Positions 9,546 to 19,266 of a DNA stretch of 64,000 bases are shown here, piece after piece. This DNA is from an uncultured Actinomycetes bacterium (lineage in GTDB: Bacteria; Actinomycetota; Acidimicrobiia; Acidimicrobiales; Acidimicrobilacustridaceae), in NCBI GenBank assembly GCA_937927725.1, contig CALBSE010000008.1, positions 62,001 through 126,000 of the forward strand, written 5' to 3'. The notes beneath the pieces were generated by a model that was not told the origin of the DNA, made no database searches, and saw nothing but the letters and a program-made list of their open reading frames with translations. A program made the position numbers and the translations under genes. Position 1 is the first letter of the stretch. Every line of letters starts with the position of its first letter.

Positions 9546-11804
9546 TTACGAGCGATCCCCGAGTTCACCATCGCCGTCGGAGTCACCCTTGCCGGGCAGC
9601 ACGCGATAGGCGTCGTAAATGCCATCGATCTTCTTGATCGACCAAAGCAGTGGAGTCAACTGCGAAACATCGCCTAACTCAAAGTCGAACCGCATCGACG
9701 AGATCCGGTCGGAACCAGTGATGGTATTGCACGCAACGATATTGACGTGATGATCAGCCAACACCGCAGAAACGTCGCGAAGGAGTCGTGAACGATCAAG
9801 GCCTTTGACTTCGATTGATGCAATAAACGTCGCTGCGATGTCGGCGTCCCACTCGACATCAATCAAACGATCGGCTTGACCATCGGTAAGCGACATTGCA
9901 TTCGCACAATCTGAACGATGCACAGAGACGCCACGTCCGCGAGTGACGAAGCCCATAATTTCGTCGCCCGGAACCGGAGTGCAGCAACGCGACAAGCGAA
10001 CCATGACATCGTCAAGACCTTCGACATGGACACCAGAAGGACTTCCACCGACACGGCCCGAACGACGTGGGGCATGAACCGTCGTCGAAAGCTGCTCTTC
10101 GCGTCCCGGTTCCACAGATTCGAGCTTCTTGCGGATTCGTTCCGCTACCGATTGGGCTGACTGGTGCCCTCCACCAATCGCTGCTTGCAACGACTCGAGA
10201 TCGGCGTAGTTGAGTTCGGTCGCAATTTCGTCAAGGACTCGAGACTGGCGGATCTTCTGAACAGGCAGACCCTCGCGCCGAAGCGCCTTGATGAGATCGT
10301 CATTGCCATTTTCAATCGCATCTTCGCGACGTTCTCGCGATTGCCAAGCCTTGATTTTATTTGCAGCCTTGTGCGAAACAACGAAGCGCAGCCAGTCTTG
10401 CGAGGGTCCGCTGCTCTCAACCTTCGACGTGAAGATTTCGATGGAGTCGCCGGACTGCAGTTCCGTATCGAGTGCTACGAGACGGCCATTCACGCGAGCA
10501 CCAATGCACGAGTGACCAACGTCGGTGTGAATCGCGTAAGCGAAATCGACAGTGGTGGCACCGAGAGGAAGGGTGACGACTTTGCCCTTGGGCGTGAACA
10601 CGAAGACTTCGTCTTGCTCAAGGTCGATCTTGAGATTCGCCATGAACTCTGATGGATCAGAAGTTTCAGTTTGCCAATCGACAATGCGGTTCAACCACGC
10701 CAGATCAGCGGAACTCTCGTTGTTGTCTTTGTAATTCCAGTGAGCAGCGACGCCGAATTCGGCTCGACGATGCATTTCAAGGGTGCGAATCTGAACTTCG
10801 AGAGACTTACCGCCGGGACCCACCACTGTCGTGTGTAGCGATTGGTAGAGATTGAACTTGGGCATCGCGACGTAGTCCTTGAATCGCCCCTGCACCGGTT
10901 TCCATGTTGCATGAATAGAGCCGAGTGCCGCGTAGCAGTCCTTCACCGTGCCGACGATGACTCGAATAGCGACGAGGTCGAAGATCTCGTCGAAGTCTCG
11001 ACCCTTCACCACCATTTTCTCGTAGATGCTCCAGAGGTGCTTGGGTCGGCCCGTCACCTCGGCGGTGATATGCAGTTCGCTGAGTCGACCGCGGACGTCT
11101 TCAAGCACATTGGTGAGGTAGACGTCTCGCTCAGGTGCTCGGGTGGCGACCATGTGGTCAATTTCGGCGTAACGCTTGGGGTGAAGCGACGCGAAACAAA
11201 GATCTTCGAGTTGCTGCTTGAGTTCTTGCATGCCGAGGCGATGGGCAAGTGGTGCGTAGATTTCGAGCGTTTCCTGGGCGGTGCGGTGCTGCTTCCACGC
11301 CGGCATCGCCGCGATGGTTCGCATGTTGTGAAGGCGGTCGGCGAGCTTGATGATGAGGACGCGGAGGTCTTTCGCCATCGCCACAAGCATTTTCCGAACC
11401 GTGGCTGCCTGCTGTGCCTCTTTGCTATCGAATTTGATTCGATCGAGCTTCGTAACACCATCGACGATTCGGGCCACGTCTTCGCCAAATTCTTTTTCGA
11501 CGTCGATCAAGGTTGCGCCGGTGTCTTCCACGGCGTCGTGCAAAAGTGCGGCCGCGATCGTGACATCGTCGAGTCCCAGTTCGGCACAGATTTTGGCCAC
11601 CGCAACCGGATGCGTCACATAGGGCTCACCCGACTTGCGAGATTGACCTTCGTGCGCAGCCGCAGCTCGGTCGTAGGCGCGCGTAATTAGCGACGTCGAA
11701 GAGCGAGGATGATGGGCCTCAAAAATCTCAACGAGCGGAGCGACCTCTTCGGACGGTGCTGCGACATGACGACGCCACGGCAGCACACGATTCACGGTCG
11801 CCAT
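9546..11804 (-). CDS. rel: Bifunctional (p)ppGpp synthetase/hydrolase Rel
   Basis: 752 residues, the usual length for long RSH enzymes. An N-terminal HD hydrolase domain carries AALLHDAVEDTG (His89-Asp90) and KLADRLHNMRT. The synthetase domain follows (about 230-360, YAALGSIHATWKPVQGRFKD). A TGS domain (FTPKGKVVTLPLGATTVDFAY, about 400-460) and a C-terminal ACT domain (IEVKGLDRSRLLRDVSAVL) complete the regulatory half. The intact HD residues suggest that both synthesis and hydrolysis are possible. It sets the stringent response through (p)ppGpp. Start MATVNRVLPWRR; a conserved-looking hairpin precedes it. Confidence 0.96.
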   Translation of the reverse strand: MATVNRVLPWRRHVAAPSEEVAPLVEIFEAHHPRSSTSLITRAYDRAAAAHEGQSRKSGEPYVTHPVAVAKICAELGLDDVTIAAALLHDAVEDTGATLIDVEKEFGEDVARIVDGVTKLDRIKFDSKEAQQAATVRKMLVAMAKDLRVLIIKLADRLHNMRTIAAMPAWKQHRTAQETLEIYAPLAHRLGMQELKQQLEDLCFASLHPKRYAEIDHMVATRAPERDVYLTNVLEDVRGRLSELHITAEVTGRPKHLWSIYEKMVVKGRDFDEIFDLVAIRVIVGTVKDCYAALGSIHATWKPVQGRFKDYVAMPKFNLYQSLHTTVVGPGGKSLEVQIRTLEMHRRAEFGVAAHWNYKDNNESSADLAWLNRIVDWQTETSDPSEFMANLKIDLEQDEVFVFTPKGKVVTLPLGATTVDFAYAIHTDVGHSCIGARVNGRLVALDTELQSGDSIEIFTSKVESSGPSQDWLRFVVSHKAANKIKAWQSRERREDAIENGNDDLIKALRREGLPVQKIRQSRVLDEIATELNYADLESLQAAIGGGHQSAQSVAERIRKKLESVEPGREEQLSTTVHAPRRSGRVGGSPSGVHVEGLDDVMVRLSRCCTPVPGDEIMGFVTRGRGVSVHRSDCANAMSLTDGQADRLIDVEWDADIAATFIASIEVKGLDRSRLLRDVSAVLADHHVNIVACNTITGSDRISSMRFDFELGDVSQLTPLLWSIKKIDGIYDAYRVLPGKGDSDGDGELGDRS

Positions 11805-11822
11805 CGGTCAGACCCTCGTTCG

Positions 11823-11855
11823 ATCGCGACCTGGGGGACATACCCAGGTGGCGAT
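11823..11855. other. Hairpin between secF and rel
   Basis: Arms ATCGCGACCTGGG and CCCAGGTGGCGAT pair at 12 of 13 positions around a 7-base loop. It lies between the secF stop and the rel start codon. There is no T run, so it could be a transcription pause, a stability element of the rel leader or a rho-assisted terminator. Confidence 0.45.
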
Positions 11856-11916
11856 TGCGACCGAACTCATCATGGCTCCACGGTACAGGCGATGAGCCCC
11901 CACCCCGGCGCGATTG

Positions 11917-13038
11917 TTAGCGCTTGCGCTGGTTTTTGCGAGGACGCGGCGGGATGACACCCGAAGGACCAGCCGATGGAGTCGGCGCACTCGAAGAATC
12001 GCCGGCCACCGGTGTCGTGGTGGCGGTGATGGCGGCTGAACCAGCACCAACACCCACAAGATCGACTCGGGCCGACGCGTGTTGGACGTCGACACCCTGC
12101 GACTGAAGGCGTTCGCGAATGACCTTGTACTTCGACTGGTGTTCCTTGAGCCACACAAGAATTGGTGCGGCAACAAAGATCGACGAGTACGCACCCGCAA
12201 GAAGACCAACCGTCAAAGCGATTGAGAATTCTTCGAGCGTGACCGCGCCCATGATTCCGGCACCGACCACCAAAAGGGCAATGACGGGCAGGAGCGAAAC
12301 AACTGTTGTATTGATCGAACGCAGCAGCACCTGATTCATCGACATGGACGTCATCTGCCCGTAGGTGAGGCGACCCGACTGACCAACAAAGCGTTCGTTT
12401 TCCTTGATCTTGTCGTCCACCACGATCGTGTCGTAAATCGAATAACCAAGAATTGTCAGAAACGCGATGACCGTTCCCGGGGTCACTTCGAATTGGAAGA
12501 CCGAATAGGCGCCAACGCTGATGAGGACATCGTGGATCACCGCAACAAGCGCAGCAACCGCCATACGCCATTCAAGGCGAACGGTCAGGTAGATCAGAAT
12601 CGCGATGAAGAAGAACACCAACGCGCGAATTGCGGACCGGGTGACGTCGCCGCCCCATGACGCTCCAACAGTCGAGAAACTGACATTGGCAGGATCGGTA
12701 TTGGCGAGTTCGGCGAGGGTCTTCGTCACTTCGACGGTGTGTTCAGGAGTGCTTTCCGGACCTTGCACGCGAATGATGTCGGTACCAACGATCTGAATTT
12801 TCGCTGATCCTTCACCCACGGATTCGAGCGCCGTTCGAGTTTCGTCTACTGAGACACCAGGGGCGCTGACCTCCCACGACACACCACCCTTGAAGTCGAT
12901 GCCGAGGTTGAGGCCACGAGTGAAAAGTGAGCCGACACTCACGACCATCAAGAAGACGGAAACGGCCAGGCCAATCTTCCACCACTTGAGAAAATCAATA
13001 TTCGTTTCGCCCCGGTTGAGGCGTCCGAGCTTGCTCAT
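11917..13038 (-). CDS. secF: Protein translocase accessory subunit SecF
   Basis: 373 residues with six predicted membrane segments and the large periplasmic loop after the first. Family motifs include LNLGIDFKGGVSWEV, SILGYSIYDTIVVDDKIKEN (as ILGYSIYDTIVV in this sequence) and a conserved RSINTT segment. The C-terminal 60 residues are Thr/Pro/Ala-rich and end basic (PRPRKNQRKR), a cytoplasmic tail of the type common in actinobacteria. SecF works with SecD, using proton flow to complete export through SecYEG. Its ATG overlaps the secD stop by four bases. Confidence 0.96.
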   Translation of the reverse strand: MSKLGRLNRGETNIDFLKWWKIGLAVSVFLMVVSVGSLFTRGLNLGIDFKGGVSWEVSAPGVSVDETRTALESVGEGSAKIQIVGTDIIRVQGPESTPEHTVEVTKTLAELANTDPANVSFSTVGASWGGDVTRSAIRALVFFFIAILIYLTVRLEWRMAVAALVAVIHDVLISVGAYSVFQFEVTPGTVIAFLTILGYSIYDTIVVDDKIKENERFVGQSGRLTYGQMTSMSMNQVLLRSINTTVVSLLPVIALLVVGAGIMGAVTLEEFSIALTVGLLAGAYSSIFVAAPILVWLKEHQSKYKVIRERLQSQGVDVQHASARVDLVGVGAGSAAITATTTPVAGDSSSAPTPSAGPSGVIPPRPRKNQRKR

Positions 13039-14582
13039 TGCGACACCTCCGCATTCGGGCGATTTGAGGACTTGGCATTTCCGCGCTCCTGCGTCTTCTC
13101 AGCCGGAAGGCCAAGGATGCGAGGTCGAGAAAGCAGGAACTTCGAACGTGTCGCCAACTTCACGACCGGGCGCATATACGCCCACGAGGTGAGGAGGTCG
13201 AGTGCCGTGGAAAGACCGAGGTAAAAGGCGAAGCCTCGAACCGGACCGACCGTGAGCCACCAAAGGAGGGCAGCACCGATGAGAGAAGCAACGTCGGCCT
13301 TCACGATGGTGGAGAACGCAGACACGAACGACTTATCGGTCGAGCTGCGGATTGAGCGACCGTGGTTGATGTCTTCCTTCAGGTGCTCGTAGTAAACGAC
13401 GTTCGAGTCGAGCGACACACCGATGGAAACGATGATGCCGGTGATACCTGCGAGCGTGAGGGCAAGACCATTGTTGGCACCAAGCCACGAAATGATCGAC
13501 CACAACAATGCTGCTTCGATGCCAAGTTTGAGCACTGCGAAGAGTCCGAGGACTCGATAAAAGGCGATCATGTAGATCGCAACAGCAATCAGACCAACAA
13601 GACCAGCGATGAGACCAGCGTGAAGCGCATCGCGACCAAGCGTTGCGGAAACAACTTGTGCTTGCTGCTGTTCGAACTCAACTGGCAGAGCACCGTACTT
13701 AAGTGCGGTCGCAAGATCCTTCGCGGTGCGTTCGGTGAACGAGCCTGAAATTTCGATCTGGTCGGCTTTGAAGCTTTGGCTATTGATGCTCGGTGCGGAA
13801 AGAACACGACCATCAAGAACAATCGCCAGCTGGCCAGTCGGGCAGGTTGAGCCCTTGGTGAAACACTGCCCGGCAATGGCATTGAAACCACCGATTCCGT
13901 TATCGCCACTCTTGAACGTCGGGGCAACGATCCATTGACCGTTATTTCCCAAATTCGCTCGTGCGGTATCGAGAGCGCTACCCGTGAGGGCTACAGGCCC
14001 AACAGCGTAAGAACCAACAAGTTCGCCGTCCTTACACTGAGGAAGAATCGCTTGACCCGTGGCATTTATCTGTTCCGTTGAAAGCCCCGAGGTGCAGACA
14101 TCGAGCGGAAGTCCGCCGACAGTCTTGGTTGGGTCAATCGTCGTCGTTGTCGTTGAAACGTCGGGTGCAACCGTGGTGGTTGTCGCAGTGGGGTCGCCGC
14201 TTGTGGTTGTCGTGGCTTCCTGAGGAGTCACAGGGACATTGGCGAGAACGGGCCGGAACTGAAGCTCTGCGGTTTGACCAACCAGCTGAAGGGCTCGGTC
14301 CTTGTCCTTGACGCCAGGGATCTGAATAAGGATGTTGTTGCCCTGACGGGTGATTTCCGGCTCGGCAACACCGATGGCATCAATGCGCTGCCGGATAATC
14401 GCGATCGCTTGATCAATCGTGTCGTTCTCGACCTGTTGCTTTGGCTTCAGAACCACAGAAACGCCGCCTTGAAGGTCGAGACCAAGAAGGGGCTTATTTC
14501 CAGCAACCAGCGTGTAGATCAATGCCGATGCTGCGACAACGACGATGACCAACAGCGAACCGAATCCTCGAAGCCTTCTCAC
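13035..14582 (-). CDS. secD: Protein translocase accessory subunit SecD
   Basis: 515 residues. The first helix and LGLDLQGGVSVVL motif are typical, as are IRQRIDAIGVAEPEI, YGALPVEF and the C-terminal helices with GVSLDSNVVYYEHLKED. The P1 periplasmic domain is interrupted at about residues 119-154 by a Thr-rich low-complexity insert (TTTTSGDPTATTTTV and more), probably a flexible extracytoplasmic loop. SecD pairs with SecF to pull substrates out of the translocon. It overlaps yajC upstream and secF downstream by four bases each. Confidence 0.95.
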   Translation of the reverse strand: MRRLRGFGSLLVIVVVAASALIYTLVAGNKPLLGLDLQGGVSVVLKPKQQVENDTIDQAIAIIRQRIDAIGVAEPEITRQGNNILIQIPGVKDKDRALQLVGQTAELQFRPVLANVPVTPQEATTTTSGDPTATTTTVAPDVSTTTTTIDPTKTVGGLPLDVCTSGLSTEQINATGQAILPQCKDGELVGSYAVGPVALTGSALDTARANLGNNGQWIVAPTFKSGDNGIGGFNAIAGQCFTKGSTCPTGQLAIVLDGRVLSAPSINSQSFKADQIEISGSFTERTAKDLATALKYGALPVEFEQQQAQVVSATLGRDALHAGLIAGLVGLIAVAIYMIAFYRVLGLFAVLKLGIEAALLWSIISWLGANNGLALTLAGITGIIVSIGVSLDSNVVYYEHLKEDINHGRSIRSSTDKSFVSAFSTIVKADVASLIGAALLWWLTVGPVRGFAFYLGLSTALDLLTSWAYMRPVVKLATRSKFLLSRPRILGLPAEKTQERGNAKSSNRPNAEVSQ

Positions 14583-14884
14583 GAGTCTGCGTCCTCGTCG
14601 CCCGACTCATCTGCGACATCGGCAGTTGCTGGGGCTGGGTCAACGACCTTTGACGCAATTGCGCGGCGGGCGATTTTGAGTTCAACGCCAGGCGCAACCT
14701 GAAGCAACACCGTGGCGTCGTTGATCTCGACGAGAGTCCCGTAGAGCCCGGAGCCCGCCATGACTTCATCCCCGATAGCCAGCGTCTCGATGAATGAGTT
14801 GTGTCGCTTCACTTCCCGTTGCTTCGGGAGGATCAGCACGACCCAAGCGATAACGAACAGAACAATGATGATGAGAAAGGACAT
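14579..14884 (-). CDS. yajC: Sec translocase subunit YajC
   Basis: A single-span membrane protein with the canonical opening MSFLIIIVLFVIAWVVLIL followed by a basic stretch (PKQREVKRHNS) and the YajC core IGDEVMAGSGLYGTLVEI. It associates with SecDF and is normally the first gene of the yajC-secD-secF unit, as here. A TTG at 14917 would add 11 polar residues before the helix. I prefer ATG 14884 because it gives the standard N-terminus. The C-terminus is acidic (DESGDEDADS). Confidence 0.92.
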   Translation of the reverse strand: MSFLIIIVLFVIAWVVLILPKQREVKRHNSFIETLAIGDEVMAGSGLYGTLVEINDATVLLQVAPGVELKIARRAIASKVVDPAPATADVADESGDEDADS

Positions 14885-14979
14885 GGTTTCGGAATCACTC
14901 GTTCGTAGGGGTTCCAAGGCGGAAACCGGGCCACGTTAGCCCCCATCTCCCCTCCCCCATTATTCGCCCGCGCTGGCGT

Positions 14980-16110
14980 TCAGTCCCAGACCGCAGCCAC
15001 CGACGCCCGAAACTGGTCATAGGTGCCGGCAGCGATCGCCGCCCGAGCTCTTTCCATCATCCGCAAGAGCCAGTGGACGTTATGAATCGTGGTCAGACGG
15101 GCCGCGGTCGGCTCGCTCACCATGAGCAAATGCCGAAGGTAGGCCCGAGACCAGCGGGCACAGGCCTCGCACGTGCAGCCGGGCTCAAGGGGCTCGGGAT
15201 CGTCGGCGAACCGGGCGTTGCGGAGATTCATCCGTCCCGAACCGGTGAGGATCGTTCCGTGGCGAGCCAGTCGAGTGGGCAGGACACAGTCGAACATGTC
15301 GACTCCAAGTGCGACCGCCTCCACGATGCTGACCGGATCGCCAACACCCATGAGATAGCGAGGACGATCGGAGGGAAGTACCTCGGTGACCGCCGCAAGC
15401 GCCGGGAGCATCTCTTGCCGAGTCTCACCAACCGACAGGCCACCAATGCCGTAGCCGTCGAAACCAATTTCAAGAGTGCGCTCGGCACTTTCGGTGCGCA
15501 TGGCGACGTCGATGCCACCTTGGACGATGCCGAACTGCGCTTGCTGTGAGCCATTCATGCGCGCTGGCGCATGCGCGACTTTTGCTCTTCCTGCCCACAA
15601 AACCGAACGTTCAAGCGCGGCGCGAACTACTTGTTCCGTCGATGGAAGCGGCGGACAGACATCGAGCACCATCTGAATATCGGAACCCAACTTCTGTTGA
15701 ATCTCAACGCTGCCTTCGGGGCTGAGGTGGTGATAGCTGCCGTCGTAGGTCGACTTAAAGGTTGCGCCTTCATCATTGACCTTGGGTTCAAGCGAGAAGA
15801 TTTGAAAGCCACCCGAATCGGTCAGTACGTGACCGTGCCAGTCGGCGAAGCCGTGAAGTCCGCCGAAACGATCGACGAGATCGGCACCCGGTTTCAACAT
15901 CAGGTGGTAGGTGTTGCCCAAGATCACCTCGGCGCCGAGCTTCTCGAGGTCTCCCGAAGTGAGCGTGCGCACCGCAGCTCGAGTGCCGACTGGCATGAAA
16001 CATGGAGTACGAAATGAACCCCGAGCAGTGTGTACGACACCGGTTCGAGCGTGTCCGTCGGTTGCGTCAATCTGCAATCGAAGGACGGTTTCTGTTGCGT
16101 CGGTACTCAA
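14980..16110 (-). CDS. tgt: tRNA-guanine transglycosylase
   Basis: Exchanges guanine 34 for the queuosine precursor in tRNAs with GUN anticodons. Motifs: FMPVGTRAAVRTL, GNTYHLMLKPG, the nucleophile region DVCPP and GIGGLSVGE, and a second catalytic region around FDCVLPTRLARHGT. The zinc site is CTCEACARW with a downstream His. It is a TIM-barrel enzyme of normal length. Starts at 16164 (GTG), 16113 (GTG) and 16110 (TTG) are all open. TTG 16110 has GGAG five bases upstream and best fits family length. queA, one gene away, completes part of the same pathway. Confidence 0.93.
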   Translation of the reverse strand: MSTDATETVLRLQIDATDGHARTGVVHTARGSFRTPCFMPVGTRAAVRTLTSGDLEKLGAEVILGNTYHLMLKPGADLVDRFGGLHGFADWHGHVLTDSGGFQIFSLEPKVNDEGATFKSTYDGSYHHLSPEGSVEIQQKLGSDIQMVLDVCPPLPSTEQVVRAALERSVLWAGRAKVAHAPARMNGSQQAQFGIVQGGIDVAMRTESAERTLEIGFDGYGIGGLSVGETRQEMLPALAAVTEVLPSDRPRYLMGVGDPVSIVEAVALGVDMFDCVLPTRLARHGTILTGSGRMNLRNARFADDPEPLEPGCTCEACARWSRAYLRHLLMVSEPTAARLTTIHNVHWLLRMMERARAAIAAGTYDQFRASVAAVWD

Positions 16111-16197
16111 CACAGCTCCAATGGCCTCGAAAAAAATATTCGTCTCTGGGCTCCATGTCACCACAACTGACCCGTTGAGAGCATTATCGTCGTGAAC

Positions 16198-16485
16198 ATG
16201 TCAGACACCTCCCACAACACCTACTTCGATGGTGGCGTTCAAAGCCTCGGCTTCGAGACCGCTGCAGGCCGTGCCACCGTCGGCGTCATCGCCCCTGGCA
16301 CCTACGACTTCAACACCGATGCCCCGGAACGCATGACCGTGGTGAACGGTGTCATCGAAGCAATCGTCGACGGCGAAAGCGACTGGGAGATCTACCCAAA
16401 GGGCTCAGGCTTCGAAGTTCCGGCCTCGAGCCATTTCCAGGTGCGAGCCGAAGCGCCTGCGGCCTACCTCTGCGAATTTCTCTGA
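16198..16485 (+). CDS. ppnP: Pyrimidine/purine nucleoside phosphorylase PpnP
   Basis: A 95-residue cupin-fold protein of the DUF1255/YaiE family, whose members cleave nucleosides with phosphate to give free base and ribose-1-phosphate. Seen: YFDGGVQSLGFETAAGRATVG near the N-terminus, GTYDFNTDAPERMTVVNG, and the family end motif AAYLCEFL. A GTG two codons upstream is possible; ATG 16198 gives the usual length. It is the only plus-strand gene inside a 15-kb minus-strand block and lies between queA and tgt, pointing away from tgt. Confidence 0.9.
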   Translation: MSDTSHNTYFDGGVQSLGFETAAGRATVGVIAPGTYDFNTDAPERMTVVNGVIEAIVDGESDWEIYPKGSGFEVPASSHFQVRAEAPAAYLCEFL

Positions 16486-16500
16486 GTTCGTCCTGAACAA

Positions 16501-17541
16501 TTAACGACGCGTTAGCAACATCGCGTCGCCAAACGACAGGAATCGGTAGCCGTCGCGCAGCGCGTCGGAATAGAGGTCGCGCCACCTCGGCCCAATGAAC
16601 GCGTCGATCATCACGATGAGTGATGACTTCGGAAGGTGGAAATTCGTCATCATCCGATCGACGAGCGCGAAGTCGTAGTCACCGTGAATAAATAGTTCGG
16701 TCCGACCGTCAGTCACGCCGAAGGCTGCTGCGCTTTCGAGCGCGCGCACCGCTGTCGTACCCACGGCCACCACTCGCCCACCGTTCGCCTTTGTTCTTGC
16801 GCACGCATCGAGTGTTTCTTGCGGCACACGAAAAAATTCTCCGTGCATGACGTGATCTTCAATGTGATCAGTCGCAATCGGCCGAAACGTTCCGAGACCA
16901 ACGACGAGTTCGACATTGGCACGTCCGATGCCTCGTTCGACGCACCGAGCCAAAACCTCTGGGGTGAGATGCAGCCCCGCAGTCGGAGCAGCTGCAGACG
17001 CCGGCCTCTCAGAAAAAACCGTCTGGTACCGCTCTTGTTCGGCAAGCACCTCGGTGATGTAGGGAGGGAGGGGCATCACACCAAACTGCTCCAAAACCTC
17101 AAGCAAAGGCCCCTCGACATCGATTGTCACCGCCCGCCGTCCGTCACCCAGATCGGCATCGATAGTGACTTCAAGTCCGACGCCGTCGGCAGGACGCACG
17201 ATCGTGCCCGGGGGTAGCTTCCTCCCCGGTCGAACCAATGCTTCCCACCGAGACTGACCGGAATCGGACAGCGATCCGCCATCGAGCCGTTCAAGTAAGA
17301 GCACTTCAACTGCAGCGCCCGTCTCTTTCCGAAGTTCGAGGCGGGCGGGAAGAACGCGAGTGGTATTGAGGACGAGAAGATCGCCCGGTTCAAGAAGATC
17401 AGGAAGATCACGAACGATGTGATTCGACGGAGCGTTTCCCTCGCCCTGATCAACCAAAAGGCGCGCTGCGTCTCGCTCAGCGAGTGGATGCTGCGCTATC
17501 GCCGACTCGGGCAGTTCGTAATCGAAGGCAGCAGTTTCCAT
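16501..17541 (-). CDS. queA: S-adenosylmethionine:tRNA ribosyltransferase-isomerase
   Basis: 346 residues. QueA transfers the ribosyl part of S-adenosylmethionine to preQ1 in tRNA to form epoxyqueuosine. Family motifs: FDYELPESAIAQHPLAERDAARLLV at the N-terminus, LVLNTTRVLPARL, ERYQTVFSE, AAPTAGLHLTPEVL, and LFIHGDYDF with TNFHLPKSSLIVM near the end. It lies 37 bases after ruvB and next to tgt, the partner enzyme that inserts preQ1. It is probably read from the ruv transcript. Confidence 0.96.
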   Translation of the reverse strand: METAAFDYELPESAIAQHPLAERDAARLLVDQGEGNAPSNHIVRDLPDLLEPGDLLVLNTTRVLPARLELRKETGAAVEVLLLERLDGGSLSDSGQSRWEALVRPGRKLPPGTIVRPADGVGLEVTIDADLGDGRRAVTIDVEGPLLEVLEQFGVMPLPPYITEVLAEQERYQTVFSERPASAAAPTAGLHLTPEVLARCVERGIGRANVELVVGLGTFRPIATDHIEDHVMHGEFFRVPQETLDACARTKANGGRVVAVGTTAVRALESAAAFGVTDGRTELFIHGDYDFALVDRMMTNFHLPKSSLIVMIDAFIGPRWRDLYSDALRDGYRFLSFGDAMLLTRR

Positions 17542-17578
17542 AGCGTGACGAGGCTAGAGCCTCGATACCGATCGCTTA

Positions 17579-18664
17579 CTACGACTCGAACAAACTCCGC
17601 GATGGATCGGCGGTCAGCGGCGCACTGGCCGGAGCCACCATTCCCAGGTGTGCCCAAGCTGCAGGCGTTGCGACACGACCTCGAGGAGTACGCATGAGCA
17701 AACCTTGCTGTATCAGGAACGGTTCGTAGACGTCCTCAACTGTTTCTTCCGCTTCGCCGACACTGATAGCCAGCGTGCCAAGCCCGACGGGACCACCGCC
17801 AAACTTCTGGCACAGGTTCGAAAGTACGGCGCGGTCGACTTTGTCGAGACCGAGGTCGTCGACGCCAAAGACTGCAAGACCTTCGTGCGCGGTTGCTTCG
17901 TCGATCCGACCATCGCCTCGAACTTCCGCGAAGTCGCGAACACGACGAAGAAGACGATTGGCGATACGGGGCGTGCCGCGTGCACGGCGCGCGATTTCCG
18001 AAGCGCCGCCATCGTCAATACCAATACCGAGAATGCCGGCCGCACGCGAAACGATCGATTGCAGTTCGTCGGCGTCGTAGTAATCGAGGCGCGCGACCAA
18101 ACCAAAGCGATCACGCAAGGGACCGGTGATGAGACCTGTGCGAGTTGTGGCTCCAACGAGTGTGAACCGCGGCAGGTCGAGGCGAATCGAACGGGCGGCG
18201 GGGCCTTTGCCCAAAACAATGTCGAGTTGGAAATCTTCCATCGCGGGATAGAGCACTTCTTCGACATTGCGACTGAGGCGATGAATTTCATCGATGAACA
18301 AGACGTCGCCCTCACCCAATCGGGTGAGGATGGCGGCAAGATCGCCGGCTCGATCGAGAGCGGGACCAGAAGTGACGTGCAGACCTACTTGCAACTCTGC
18401 CGCAACGATGCCGGCCAGAGTGGTTTTGCCGAGACCTGGTGGGCCAGCGAACAGTAAGTGGTCGACGGCCTGTTCGCGCCGGCGAGCGGCTTCGAGGATG
18501 ATCCCAAGATGTTCTTTGAGTTCACGCTGACCAACAAACTCGTCGAGGTGACGCGGCCGCAATCCACCTTCTTCGCCGATGAGGTCGGCACCAGACGGAC
18601 GATCGGATAACACCGGTTCGACATCGTCGGGAGTGGGTTCGGGTGAAAGAAGTTCGTCACGCAT
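17579..18664 (-). CDS. ruvB: Holliday junction branch-migration ATPase RuvB
   Basis: 361 residues. The AAA+ core carries Walker [14 protein letters not shown] and Walker [10 protein letters not shown], then [19 protein letters not shown] winged-helix DNA-binding domain closes the protein ([15 protein letters not shown]). Six RuvB subunits encircle each of two DNA arms and drive branch migration on the RuvA-bound junction. Its ATG overlaps the ruvA stop by 4 bases, giving the gene order ruvC-ruvA-ruvB in one operon. Confidence 0.97.
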   Translation of the reverse strand: MRDELLSPEPTPDDVEPVLSDRPSGADLIGEEGGLRPRHLDEFVGQRELKEHLGIILEAARRREQAVDHLLFAGPPGLGKTTLAGIVAAELQVGLHVTSGPALDRAGDLAAILTRLGEGDVLFIDEIHRLSRNVEEVLYPAMEDFQLDIVLGKGPAARSIRLDLPRFTLVGATTRTGLITGPLRDRFGLVARLDYYDADELQSIVSRAAGILGIGIDDGGASEIARRARGTPRIANRLLRRVRDFAEVRGDGRIDEATAHEGLAVFGVDDLGLDKVDRAVLSNLCQKFGGGPVGLGTLAISVGEAEETVEDVYEPFLIQQGLLMRTPRGRVATPAAWAHLGMVAPASAPLTADPSRSLFES

Positions 18665-19266
18665 CAGGCGGCCAATCGTTGCAGAGCCAGACGTAGCAAT
18701 TCAGCAGTGTCGTTGGAATCGGGAAGTTCTTTCACGGCTTCGGCGACTTCTTCCGGACCGTAGCCAAGTTCGGAAAGGGCAGTGCGAACATCGCCGATTG
18801 ATGACGAACCACGCTCGAATCCGTCTGCCGATACAGACGTCGCTCCAAGATCGAGGCCAGGGATATCGAGTTTCGATTTCAGCTCAATGAGAAGTCGTGC
18901 CGCGGTCTTCTTTCCGACCCCGGGAACCAGACACAGCGCATCGATGTCGTCGTTTGCCAGCACTCGAACCAGTGATGCCGGCGGATGCACACTCATGATG
19001 CCGAGGGCGAGTGCCGGACCGATACCGTGCGCCGACAACAACGCTTCGAACACCATCCGCTGTTCGGAAGAGGTGAATCCGTACAACGTTTCGGCATCTT
19101 CACGCCGGTGATGATGCGTATGCAGAAAGACTTCAGAACCAGTGTCGCCAAGCGACGCAGCCGTTGAAGGCGCAACGATCACTCGGTACCCGATGCCCGA
19201 AACTTCAACGAGCACCTCGCCCGAAGGCAACCGCTCGAGCAACGTGCCGCGCACTGAGCCGATCAT
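18664..19266 (-). CDS. ruvA: Holliday junction DNA-binding subunit RuvA
   Basis: About 200 residues. The standard N-terminus [13 protein letters not shown] begins at ATG 19266, four bases inside the end of ruvC. A longer in-frame extension to 19332 would overlap ruvC and is not expected. Helix-hairpin-helix motifs ([30 protein letters not shown]) bind the junction. The C-terminal domain ([16 protein letters not shown]) contacts RuvB. Confidence 0.96.
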   Translation of the reverse strand: MIGSVRGTLLERLPSGEVLVEVSGIGYRVIVAPSTAASLGDTGSEVFLHTHHHRREDAETLYGFTSSEQRMVFEALLSAHGIGPALALGIMSVHPPASLVRVLANDDIDALCLVPGVGKKTAARLLIELKSKLDIPGLDLGATSVSADGFERGSSSIGDVRTALSELGYGPEEVAEAVKELPDSNDTAELLRLALQRLAA

